The position numbers and the translations under genes were made by a program. The notes under the pieces are model-generated. The model saw only the letters and a program-made list of their open reading frames with translations, did no database searches and was not told the DNA's origin. A stretch of DNA of 64,000 nucleotides, taken from Streptomyces decoyicus (GTDB taxonomy: Bacteria; Actinomycetota; Actinomycetes; Streptomycetales; Streptomycetaceae). Of this stretch, positions 8,340-16,876 are shown in pieces; position 1 is the stretch's first letter, and the number at the start of each line of letters is the position of its first letter. The stretch is from assembly GCF_019880305.1 (NCBI RefSeq), contig NZ_CP082301.1, positions 434,001 through 498,000 on the forward strand, read 5' to 3'.

Positions 8340-9584
8340 GTGCGCAGGAAGTTGGCCCGGGGAGTTACGGCGGGCGCCGCAGCAGTGGTGATGGCCGCCG
8401 CCGTGCAACCGGTCTCGGCCTCCGCCGGGACGAGCAGCAATGCTTCGGCACCCGGTGGACGCAGTAACGCCGAGGCGATATCGCCGGCGCGGGAGGATGC
8501 CGGTCAGCGCGTCGAAGGCACCTCGGCGTCGGATGCCATGACAGCGCCGAAGGGCACCACGAGTGCCACGAAGGCCGCACGGTCTGCTGAGGCCCGCATC
8601 GGTACCGGCAACGGCGTGTACGTCGGCAAGGTCAAAATCACCACCCGGCTGCGCAACGGCAGGTACGAGCTCACCGACCCCACCCGCGGCGGCCTGACGA
8701 CCGTCGACTTCGGCAACCGCGACAACCGGGAGGAATCGGCGGGCAAGCGGTTCACCGACCGCGACAACGTGTGGGGCAACGGCACCGTGAGCAGCCGCCA
8801 GTCGGCCGCCGTCGACGCCTACTTCGCTGCCGGAAAGACCTGGGATTACTACCAGAACACCTTTGGCCGCAAGGGCATGCGGGGCAACGGCCAGGGCCCC
8901 TCGACGATCGTCCACTACGGCAAGGGCCGCACTGAGGCCGAATACGACTACGGCCTCTGGTTCGGCGACGGCAAGGACGACAAGCGCCCGATGACCGAAC
9001 TCGACATCGTGGCTCACGAGTTCACTCACGGCGTCGTCGAGTCGACCGTCGGGTTTGCCAGGACGGGCGACGAATTCCGCGGTCTGAACGAGGCCACCTG
9101 CGACATCTTCGGCACGATGGTGGAGTTCCACGCCAACCTCGCCGCCGACACCCCTGACTACCTCATCGGCGAGAAGGTCAATTCTCATGGTGACGGCAAG
9201 CCGATGCGCTACATGGACAGGCCTTCCAAGGACGGCAAGTCCCCGGACTACTGGAAGCCCGGCAGCGGTCGTCTCGACAGTGCCCACCACGCGGCAGGGG
9301 TGGCCAATCACTTCTTCTATCTGCTGGCCGAGGGCAGCGGCAAGAAGGTCATCAACGGCGTGGCCTACGACAGCCCCACCTACGACGGCTCGAAGGTCAC
9401 CGGTATCGGCCGCGAGAAAGCCGCAAAGATCTGGTACAAGGCCCTGACCACCCGGTTCACCTCGACCACCGACTACAAGAACGCCCGGGCCGGCACGCTG
9501 AAGACCACCGCCGCCCTCTACGGCAACGCCGGCCCCGAGTACAAGGCCGTCCAGAAAGCCTGGACCGCGGTCAACGTGAAGTAG
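8340..9584 (+). CDS. Secreted M4 (thermolysin-like) metallopeptidase
   Basis: A 414-residue zinc protease from a GTG with a strong AAGGAGG site. A Sec-type signal peptide (RRKLARGV, hydrophobic core, ASA) is followed by only about 60 residues before the mature-like domain. The FTP and PepSY propeptide domains normal in this family are missing. Zinc ligands are in H226-E-F-T-H230 and E251 (GLNEATCD), and the downstream DSAHHAAGVANHFFYLLA segment holds the catalytic histidine region. It is convergent with nothing and followed by a clear hairpin. Confidence 0.92.
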   Translation: MRRKLARGVTAGAAAVVMAAAVQPVSASAGTSSNASAPGGRSNAEAISPAREDAGQRVEGTSASDAMTAPKGTTSATKAARSAEARIGTGNGVYVGKVKITTRLRNGRYELTDPTRGGLTTVDFGNRDNREESAGKRFTDRDNVWGNGTVSSRQSAAVDAYFAAGKTWDYYQNTFGRKGMRGNGQGPSTIVHYGKGRTEAEYDYGLWFGDGKDDKRPMTELDIVAHEFTHGVVESTVGFARTGDEFRGLNEATCDIFGTMVEFHANLAADTPDYLIGEKVNSHGDGKPMRYMDRPSKDGKSPDYWKPGSGRLDSAHHAAGVANHFFYLLAEGSGKKVINGVAYDSPTYDGSKVTGIGREKAAKIWYKALTTRFTSTTDYKNARAGTLKTTAALYGNAGPEYKAVQKAWTAVNVK

Positions 9585-9608
9585 CCCGCCTCCCGCAGCA
9601 CGCACCGC

Positions 9609-9646
9609 CCTGGCCGTCCCCATACCGTTCGGGGAGTACGGCCAGG
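9609..9646 (+). terminator. Hairpin terminator after the M4 protease gene
   Basis: CCTGGCCGT at 9609-9617 pairs perfectly with ACGGCCAGG at 9638-9646, with an additional CCC/GGG extension inside the loop. It begins 25 bases after the protease stop codon. Confidence 0.7.
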
Positions 9647-9818
9647 CGCTGCCCGCACCGAGCTGCCGGCGCGGGGTCAGCGTCGCGAGGCGGCGGGTCG
9701 GCCCCCAGGCGACCGAGTGCGAAGGCGTCGGCGGGCCCGGCCGTGACTCCCCTTTCCCGCTCGCCGATGCCGTCATCCGCTCTTGGATCCGGCTCTTCGC
9801 GAACAGCTCAGCAGGCGC

Positions 9819-10784
9819 TCAGCCGTCGTTGTTCCACGCGCCGGACCACACCTCGCGCCCGCACTTGAGGTCGAGGGGCACTCCGTCAACCAGTCCTCCC
9901 ACACATGCAGGCCCGGGTCCGTCAGCTTCCCCGCGGCCGGCCGCCGGGGTCAGTGGGCCCGGCACCGGGTCGTGGCGGATATGGTCCGTCGACATGCCGG
10001 TTGCGGGCACCCGCAGCCCCAGGATCCGGCTCGCGCCCGTGCCGCACGCCACCGCCACCGTCAGCTGGTCCGTGGACGAGGGCACCGGCAGCAGGACCGC
10101 CGCGCAGTCCGCGCCGGCGACCTCCTGCGCGCGCTGTGCGATCAGCTGTAGCACTTCGTCGGCTTCGGTACCGGACAGCAGGCTGCGGGTGATCTCGCCC
10201 AGCGCCTCCAACCACCGTTCGCGGCGGCGGCTCTCGTGGTACATGCGGGCGTTGTCGATCGCCACTCCCGCCGCGATGGACAACGTGGTCAACACAGCCT
10301 CGTCGTCCGCGTCGAACGAGCCGCCGCCGCGCTTCTCGGTGAGGTAGAGGTTGCCGAACACCTCGTCGCGGACCCGTACCGGCACCCCGAGGAAGGTCCG
10401 CATCGGAGGATGGTTGGCCGGAAAGCCGAAGCTGTGCGGATGCTTGGTCAGGTCGGTGAGCCGCAGCGGCTCCGGGTTGCGGATCAACTCCCCGAGAATG
10501 CCGCGACCGCACGGCGTCCGGCCGATCAGCCCGATGAGCTCGTCGGACATCCCGACGGGCAGGAACTGCGACAGCTGCCCCTCCCCGACCACGCCGAGCG
10601 CCCCGTACTCCGCGTCGGTGAGGGTGACCGCGGCCTCCACGATGCCCTTGAGCACCTGCGGGAGTTCAAGCCCCCGCCCCAGGCTCATCACGGCGTCGAG
10701 CAGGCCGCGCACCCGGTCCGGCTCGTGGAGCTGCGGCCCGTGCGGACCGCTCACGGCCGGTGCGTACTGCTGCGACTCGGACAT
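9819..10784 (-). pseudogene. Truncated GAF-domain sensor kinase (DevS-like N-terminal half)
   Basis: The 321 residues from MSESQQ contain one complete GAF domain (about 20-180: LTDAEYGALGVV, FLGVPVRVRDEVFGNLYLTEK) and the start of a second GAF domain (ADCAAVLLPV). They then run into Gly/Pro/Arg-rich sequence with no family resemblance. The dimerisation and HATPase domains expected of a DevS/DosT-type histidine kinase are absent. The frame change near 9920 suggests deletion of the 3' half. A free GAF sensor protein remains possible. Confidence 0.65.
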
Positions 10785-11125
10785 GACCGCGCTGCTCCAA
10801 AGATCCCGTACGTCTGCTCGGCAGCCTACGCGATCAGCGCGGCAGCACCGGCGGGCACCGGTGCCGGCCGGCCATCGGAAGGGCGCTGCGGCGGGGGCCG
10901 GCTGTCCCCCCGCCGAGGGCCGGTCGCCGGGGCGGAGAAGGGCTGTTCGGCCCTGGGGCCGCGGTACCGTCCTGGCGGACGAACCACCGACCACCGGCAG
11001 ACCGGCACGCTCTGCCTGGTCTCGACGTTCGCCTTCTTCCTCATCGGCGGACCGACGGTCCTGCGGATGCGCCAGGTCGTCAGGTGGTCAGAGCGTCAGA
11101 GCGTCGTCCGAGCGTCAGAGCGTCG
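10785..11125. other. Gene-free spacer with a short direct repeat
   Basis: No coding sequence was recognised. Near 11089-11135 the stretch GAGCGTCAGAGCGTCGTC is repeated almost exactly. Confidence 0.5.
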
Positions 11126-11425
11126 TCAGAACGTCAGGTCACGGTCGGCATAGGCGTGCATCGGCTCGCCCTTGCCTGGCTCCGGCCGCAGGCCGTAGTC
11201 GCGGAGGCCGAGCCGCTCGGCAACCGCTCGGGAGCCGGTGTTGTGCGCGTGGATCCAGGCGACCACGGGCAGCTCTGGGCTGTGCTGCCCCGCGATGCGG
11301 ATGGCGGCGCGCGAGATCTCGGTGGCGTATCCGTAGCCCCAAGAGTCATGAGCCAGTCGGTAGTAGAGGTTCCAGAAGCCCGGGTTCTGGCGCTGGGCGC
11401 CGCCGAGGCTGACCGGCCCTTTCAA
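11126..11425 (-). pseudogene. N-truncated GNAT acetyltransferase
   Basis: The 99 residues match the C-terminal half of a RimJ/RimL-type N-acetyltransferase: YYRLAHDSWGYGYATEISRA (acetyl-CoA loop region), AWIHAHNTGSRAVAERLGL and a final YADRDLTF. The N-terminal beta strands of the fold, about 70 residues, are not encoded upstream in any frame I can recognise. It is probably a remnant. Confidence 0.6.
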
Positions 11426-11858
11426 GGTGACCCGGCTACCCGACCACAGCCCCCCAGCATCTCGGCGCCGGTACCGGCCCTTGCGGGATCTCTCTGACCT
11501 GCGCTTACGTCACCGGGCCCATGGCATCTTCCTCGGAGCTTCGCAGGTGCGAGATTGGCCTGCCGTCGTGGGACATGGTCGGCATCCAGGCGATCGGACG
11601 CGGGACGACCACCGCGCAGGGAGCGCGGCTGGGGGGACACGTCGGACATGACGCTCCGTGCTTAGCACGTCACCGAAGCAGTCGGGCGAGCAGCACCACA
11701 GCACCAGGCCGAACTGTTACTTCGTGTTAGCCTCAAATGCTTTGACTGCTGTGACGACTGTGACGGCTGGCGCCTTCGTCCGTGCCGTTCCCCTTGTTCG
11801 TCGGCTGCTCATTCCTGCCGGGCCTTCCTCGGTACGTTCCCCATGCGGAAGGCTCTTC
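11426..11858. promoter_or_regulatory. Spacer and long leader before the DEAD-box helicase gene
   Basis: No gene is recognised here. From about 11725 the strand is unusually T-rich for this genome (TTCGTGTTAGCC, CAAATGCTTTGACTGCTGTG) and leads into GGAAGG at 11847-11852 and the helicase start. A long untranslated leader is plausible, since many cold-induced RNA helicases have one, but this is inference. Confidence 0.35.
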
Positions 11859-13274
11859 ATGAACCACCCGGACCGCCTCGGCACCTCGCACGGCAACCTC
11901 GCCCGGCCAGTGCCCCCCACCCCCACGGGGTCCCCGGTCGCCTCCTTCGCCGACCTGGACCTGCCGCCCGAGGTGCTGCGAACGCTCACCGAGCTCGGTG
12001 TGCACGAGCCCTTCCCGATCCAGGCAGCCACGCTGCCCAACGCCCTCGCCGGACGCGACGTCCTGGGGCGCGGGCGTACGGGATCGGGCAAGACGCTCGC
12101 CTTCGGGCTGCCGCTACTCGCACGGACGGCCGGGCGGCGCGCGGAGCCGAAGCAGCCTCTCGCCCTGATCCTGGCGCCTACCCGGGAGCTGGCCCAACAG
12201 GTGTCCGAGGCGCTCACGCCGTATGCCGAGGCGCTCCGGCTGCGGATGGCCACGGTCGTCGGCGGCATGTCGATCGGCCGGCAGGTCGCCGCGCTGCGCG
12301 ACGGGGCCGAGGTCGTCGTCGCCACCCCTGGCCGCCTGCACGATCTCATCGAGCGCAAGGCCTGCCGCCTGGGACGGGTACGGATCACCGTGCTCGACGA
12401 GGCCGATCAGATGTGCGACCTGGGCTTCCTGCCGCAAGTCACCGAGGTCCTCGACCAGGTGCACCGCGACGGCCAGCGGATGCTGTTCTCGGCCACCCTG
12501 GACCAGGACGTCGATCACCTGGTCCGCCGCTACCTCCACGACCCCGTCGTCCACTCGGTCGACCCGTCCGCGGGCGCGGTCACGACGATGGACCACCATG
12601 TGCTGGTCGTCCACGGCCCCGACCGGTACGCCGTCACGACGGAGATCGCCGCCCGCGACGGCCGGGTACTGCTGTTCCTGGACACCAAGCACGCCGTCGA
12701 CCAGCTCACCCGGCATCTGCGGGCCAGCGGAGTGCACGCCGCGGCCCTGCACAGCGGCAAGTCCCAGCCGCAGCGCACCCGGACCCTTGCACAGTTCAAG
12801 AACGGCCAGATCACCGTCCTGGTGGCGACCAATGTCGCGGCCCGTGGTCTGCACATCGACGACCTCGATCTCGTGGTGAACGTCGACCCGCCCACCGACC
12901 CCAAGGACTATTTGCACCGCGCGGGCCGCACTGCCCGGGCCGGTGAGTCCGGCAGCGTCATCACGCTGGTGCTGTCGAGCCAGCGCCGCGAGATGAGCCG
13001 GCTGACAGCCGGGGCCGGCATCGAGCCGACGATCACCAAGGTGCGCTCGGGTGAGGCGGAGCTGAGCCGGATCACCGGGGCCAAGGCTCCCTCCGGCACC
13101 CCCCTCGACGGTGCGCCCGCCACGCCCCGGGCCAAGAACGCCAACACCCCCTTCCGCGGCCTGGGCACCAGCAAGGACACCTCCCGCGGCACCGGCGGCA
13201 AGTCCCGCAAGGCCAGCGAGGCCCGCAAGCTCGCCGAGGCCCGCAAGGCGGCCCGGGTGCGCCGCGGCAACTGA
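11859..13274 (+). CDS. DEAD-box ATP-dependent RNA helicase
   Basis: A 471-residue RNA helicase. The start MNHPDRL is chosen because GGAAGG lies about six bases upstream and the Q motif (FPIQAATLP) follows at a normal distance. Motifs are I GRGRTGSGKT, Ia PTRELAQQ, Ib TPGRL, II DEAD (LDEADQM), III SAT, V ATNVAARGLHI and VI HRAGRTARAG. The tail is basic and Ser/Lys/Arg-rich (KSRKASEARKLAEARKAARV), probably an RNA-binding extension. These proteins remodel RNA in ribosome assembly or mRNA decay, often under cold stress. It is monocistronic by position. Confidence 0.95.
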   Translation: MNHPDRLGTSHGNLARPVPPTPTGSPVASFADLDLPPEVLRTLTELGVHEPFPIQAATLPNALAGRDVLGRGRTGSGKTLAFGLPLLARTAGRRAEPKQPLALILAPTRELAQQVSEALTPYAEALRLRMATVVGGMSIGRQVAALRDGAEVVVATPGRLHDLIERKACRLGRVRITVLDEADQMCDLGFLPQVTEVLDQVHRDGQRMLFSATLDQDVDHLVRRYLHDPVVHSVDPSAGAVTTMDHHVLVVHGPDRYAVTTEIAARDGRVLLFLDTKHAVDQLTRHLRASGVHAAALHSGKSQPQRTRTLAQFKNGQITVLVATNVAARGLHIDDLDLVVNVDPPTDPKDYLHRAGRTARAGESGSVITLVLSSQRREMSRLTAGAGIEPTITKVRSGEAELSRITGAKAPSGTPLDGAPATPRAKNANTPFRGLGTSKDTSRGTGGKSRKASEARKLAEARKAARVRRGN

Positions 13275-13449
13275 GAGCCGCTGCCACTGATAAGCCGCAT
13301 GTGTGGCATCCACTTGCCGGGCGAGCCTGCGGTGTGCGTGAGGGCGGTTGTGAGCTCGTCGACCTCGGTCGGGCCGATGTCGCGGCGACTGTAGGAGCGC
13401 CCAGTGTGGATACGTAGTGGAGGGGACAGGTCGGTGGGTGAGGCGGTCC

Positions 13450-13690
13450 GCCCGTTCCGTCAACGGCGAGGACGTGCGCCGGGTCGTCCCTCTGGCCCTT
13501 CCAGGCCCTGAGGGATGCAGATCCCCAGGCCTGGGAAGCCAAGCGGGAACGCTCGACTGGACGTGTTGGGAGACGCTCCAGCATCTGGCCGATGACCTGT
13601 TCGCCTACGCCGCGAGGTTCGGACTCGCGAAGCCGCCGATGGCCACGGCCACGACTCACCGAGTGGCGCTGGTACGGCACGCAGGGCACG
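13450..13690 (+). pseudogene. Decayed DinB/maleylpyruvate-isomerase N-terminal domain gene
   Basis: Plus-strand frames together read VNGEDVRRVVPLAL, then after a shift FQALRDADPQAWEAK, then back to AGTLDWTCWETLQHLADDLF and AYAARFG. This is the mycothiol-dependent maleylpyruvate isomerase-type N-terminus (the LDWTCWETxxHLADDLFAYA box), broken by at least two frameshifts and lacking the rest of the protein. Confidence 0.6.
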
Positions 13691-14041
13691 TGAGTTCCGG
13701 GCACGTGACTTGCCCGCACCAAGAGCCGCACCGCTCCCGGCGGAGTCGGGCCGCGAGGGACCAAAACGTCGCGGAAACTCACTCGGCGCACTCGGGGAAC
13801 GACGCTTCGGCATGCGGTCTGCCGGGAGACCGTTCGCTCGACGACCCCGCGGTGCCGGCCCAGTAGTGGTGGTGGACTCGATGCCCGTGCGGACAGTGCG
13901 GCCCACACAGCCGCCTGCAGCAACGAGCCCCTGGCCATTACCCCTGACGTAATGGACCGCACTCCCCCGCTGCGGCAGCGTGGTGCACATCAACCAGAAC
14001 CCCGACGAGGGTCCCGGCACCGCAGGCCCGAGGAGCGCATC

Positions 14042-14485
14042 ATGCCCGTCAAGTCGCCCGGCACCACCGCGAGTTCTGTCGTGGACACCACTCGCCACGT
14101 CGTCCAGGAGTTCCTCGCCGCCCGGATGGCCGGGGACGTCGAGCGGCTTGTCGCGCTCTTCGCGGACGACGTCGACTGGCTGCTCGCCGAGAACCCCGCT
14201 GTCCCGTGGATCCGGCCGCGCTCCACCGGCGCCGAATGCGCCGCCCAGGTCACGGAGTTGGCCGAGCACACGGTGGCCGAGGACGCGCGGGCCTCCGTCG
14301 ACGCGTTCCTCGTGGACGGCACCGACGCCGTCCTGATGGGGCACCTCTCGGGGACCGTGCGCGCGACGGGCAAGTCCTTCGAGGGTCCCTTCGCGTTGCG
14401 CCTCACCGTCGAGGAGGGCCGGATCACCCGGCACCACCTCTACGAGAACAGCGTGTCGATCGCCGAGGCGTGCACCACTTCCTGA
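14042..14485 (+). CDS. SnoaL-like/NTF2-fold protein
   Basis: A 147-residue single-domain protein. The pattern VVQEFLAARMAGDVERLVAL followed by FADDVDWLLAENPAVPW, a central conserved beta region and FALRLTVEEGRITRHHLYEN is that of SnoaL-like polyketide cyclase/ketosteroid-isomerase proteins (NTF2 cone fold). The ATG follows a GAGG site at normal distance. It is isolated, without a biosynthetic neighbour, so no substrate can be assigned. Confidence 0.8.
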   Translation: MPVKSPGTTASSVVDTTRHVVQEFLAARMAGDVERLVALFADDVDWLLAENPAVPWIRPRSTGAECAAQVTELAEHTVAEDARASVDAFLVDGTDAVLMGHLSGTVRATGKSFEGPFALRLTVEEGRITRHHLYENSVSIAEACTTS

Positions 14486-14878
14486 GTCCCCCGACCTCCC
14501 CAGTTCCCACCTCACTGCTACCGGCGGGCCCTCGATTCAGGTTCGGTCAGCATCGGGTGAGTGACGCACGGTGGCCCCGCCGAGTCGGGCGGGGCCACGG
14601 TCGTCAGTGGTCGACGCCGAGTCGGCACGCCTCCCTGCCGACCGATATGGCCGGGCGCTGGCGCTGCGCTCGCCACGGCACTGGACGGCTTCCTCGACCA
14701 TGCTCCAGTCGATCTGGCCTTCCGCATCTGCTTCGGCTGGGAGGGCCCGCAGGATCCTTCCTCACATCCCGTCCGCCGACCACCGACGATGCCTTGGTGC
14801 ACCGTCTTCCACTTCCCCAACGCGCTGGCACGTCTCGCCATGGCATATCGGTTCGCTGCCGGACGAGAATGCTGTTGA
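14486..14878. other. Gene-free spacer
   Basis: I see no recognisable coding sequence, repeat or strong hairpin in these 393 bases between convergent genes. Confidence 0.4.
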
Positions 14879-15355
14879 TCACCGTGGCTGCGCGGCGGCC
14901 GGCGGCTTCTCCCATGCGACTAGCTCTTCCAGCGCGGGGAGCGCCTCGTAGAGCAACTGCTGCCGGTAGGAGGCCAATTGGGCGATCTTTTCGGAGAACA
15001 GGCCGGTGGTCTCCCTGCGTACGGTGCGCAGCAGCGCCAACCCGTCGTCGCTGAGGCTGATCAGGCTGGCGCGCTGGTCCGCGGGGTCGGGACGGCGCGC
15101 GATCCAGCCACAGTTGTCCAGCAGATCCACCATGCGCGAGGTGGTGGACAGGGCGAAATTCATCCGTGCGGCGAGTTCGCCGACCCGCAGCGGACCGTGG
15201 GCGGCGAGTGCCGCGAGGGCGGCCGTCCGGCTGGGGGTGAGATCACGGTGCCGGCTCAGGCCGCGGAGCAGCGGCAGCAGTTGCTGGATCACGGCACGCA
15301 GCCGCCCGGCCGGCTCCGCCGGTTCGGCCCGGGATGGCGGCGGCTGCTCGGTGAC
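14879..15355 (-). pseudogene. MarR family regulator lacking a clear start codon
   Basis: About 158 residues form a full winged-helix MarR domain: LTPSRTAALAALAAHGPLRV, GELAARMNFALSTTSRMVDL, the wing with RRPDPADQRASLISLSDDG, and a C-terminal dimer helix. Where the start should be, the codon is GTC (VTEQPPP) and no in-frame ATG or GTG with a ribosome site lies just upstream. The frame instead stays open into the decayed MFS sequence. It may have lost its start in the deletion that destroyed the transporter, or be translated from a distant codon. Confidence 0.6.
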
Positions 15356-15366
15356 GGGGCCGGGAT

Positions 15367-15705
15367 CGGGGTCTCGGGGAAGCCGTAGCCGTGCCGGGGC
15401 AGCCAGATCCCCTGAAGCCAGATGATCAGGAGGAACATCAGGCCGCCGCGGCCGAGCGAGGCGAGCAGCCTGGCGAGGTTGCCCGCGGTGAACACGCGGA
15501 TGCGGAAGAGCCCGAGCCGGAACATCGGCGCCGCCACCCGTGTCTCGACGACGCAGAAGACGGCCAGCAGTAGCGCCCCGCCCGCCATCGCGGACAGCAC
15601 GGCGGGGTTGCTCCAGCCCATGGTGTGTCCGCCGTAGGGCTGGATGCCGTAGGTGATCCCGGCCAGCAGGGCGATCAGTCCGGCCACGAACGTGAGGTTG
15701 CCCCA
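15367..15705 (-). pseudogene. Internal fragment of a DHA2-type MFS drug exporter
   Basis: Minus-strand translation reads WGNLTFVAGLIALLAG, ITYGIQPYGGHTMGWSNP, a hydrophobic helix, ETRVAAPMFRLGLFRIRVF and WLPRHGYGFPETP. This is the middle of a 14-helix EmrB/QacA exporter. A TAG stop immediately precedes WGN in frame, and the sequence passes directly into the MarR gene after FPETP. The N-terminal helices and the C-terminal third are missing. Confidence 0.7.
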
Positions 15706-15856
15706 CTACTCGGGCCGGGCCGGGGTACGGATGCCGGTGTCCCACCCATTGGTAGCCCTCGCCCTGCGCGGCGCGGCCGCGGGCCGGCAGCGGCCCGGTC
15801 GCCGGAATCGGCAGCAGTACGTCCCACGGGGCACCCACTCCCACCGGGATAGTTAC

Positions 15857-15874
15857 TTGCTTGACATCAAGCAA
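15857..15874. promoter_or_regulatory. Perfect palindromic MarR-type operator
   Basis: TTGCTTGA-CA-TCAAGCAA is a perfect inverted repeat with 8-base arms, typical in size and sequence style of MarR-family operators in front of MFS-MarR operons. It lies upstream of the decayed exporter/MarR pair, the place expected for autoregulation. Confidence 0.75.
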
Positions 15875-15923
15875 TCTATCTCGGCCCGGAGTCCGGCCAG
15901 GACGGATCCGCGGTAGAGGGAGC

Positions 15924-16568
15924 TCACGCCTCCGGAGCGACGAGGCTACGAAGCAAGGGAGTGGCGATCCGCACGATGTCCTCCACCTCTGCGTCGGCCA
16001 GGTCGGGCATGTGCAGCAGATAGCGCTGGGCGGCGAGACCCATCATGATCGCGCTGAACAGCGCGGCACGCAGTCGCGCGTCGGGGGCATCGATGGTGGC
16101 AGCGATGTGATCGGTGACCTCGACGGTGACATGCCGGCGCAGCAGCTCTGCCGCTTCGTCGCTCGTCATGCTGGTCCGCAGGAGCACCGCCATGGGGCCG
16201 TCCGGATCCGCGGCCCAGGTGTCCAGCATGCCGCGCAGGCGGTTCTCCACCGTGTGGCCGGGGTCGCTGGTGGTGAGTTCGTCGTGGGGGATCTGCCAGT
16301 GGACGGCCTCGCGGAACAGGTCCTGTTTGCTGCCGAAGTACTGGATCACGGAGGACTTGTCGACATCGGCTTCGGTCGCAATGGCGCGGATGGTGGCACG
16401 CTCGTAGCCGACTTCGGCGAACTTCCGCCGTGCGGCCGCCAGGATGCGCCGACGTGTGCGCTCGCCTTTGCGCTCCGGAAGGGCTGCTTCCTCGGCCGGG
16501 TCCGCTGAATCGGATTTCCGCAGCGCGGCCTGTCCCGGCGCATTCGTCGCTGCATCGGCGCAGGTCAA
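15924..16568 (-). CDS. TetR family transcriptional regulator
   Basis: A 214-residue repressor. The TTG start at 16568 is chosen because GGAAAGGGG lies just upstream, while the open frame further upstream is low-complexity arginine-rich sequence. The helix-turn-helix is ERTRRRILAAARRKFAEVGY, then ATIRAIATEADVDKSSVIQY and FGSKQDLF. The C-terminal ligand domain resembles the TetR_C class that pairs with drug or glycosyltransferase genes. It lies 308 bases downstream of a glycosyltransferase gene on the same strand. Confidence 0.88.
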   Translation of the reverse strand: MTCADAATNAPGQAALRKSDSADPAEEAALPERKGERTRRRILAAARRKFAEVGYERATIRAIATEADVDKSSVIQYFGSKQDLFREAVHWQIPHDELTTSDPGHTVENRLRGMLDTWAADPDGPMAVLLRTSMTSDEAAELLRRHVTVEVTDHIAATIDAPDARLRAALFSAIMMGLAAQRYLLHMPDLADAEVEDIVRIATPLLRSLVAPEA

Positions 16569-16691
16569 AGTCGGTCCCCTTTCCGGTGCCGGCCCTGATG
16601 CTACAAGCACCTCCGGGCGGCGCCGACACCTTGGAGACGGCAGATCGAAAAGCTCCGGGGGGAGCGGCCGACGCCGGCACATGAGGAAGAG

Positions 16692-16763
16692 CCGGCGCCG
16701 TGGCACGGGAGGGGGCCGGCGCCGTGGCACGGGAAGGGACCGGCGCCGTGGCACGGGGGTGAC
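16692..16763. repeat. 24-bp tandem repeat, three copies
   Basis: CCGGCGCCGTGGCACGGG recurs at 16692, 16716 and 16740, separated by short purine tracts, giving a 24-bp period. It lies in the spacer between the glycosyltransferase and TetR genes. Confidence 0.85.
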
Positions 16764-16876
16764 GGTCCGCACCACCGCTGCGCCCCGGCCGGTGGAGTCG
16801 CAACGGCCGGAGCGAGACGGGAACGGTTCGGGGCGGAACCGTCACCGTGGTGATGCGCGGACGAGAGCCGTCCGGC

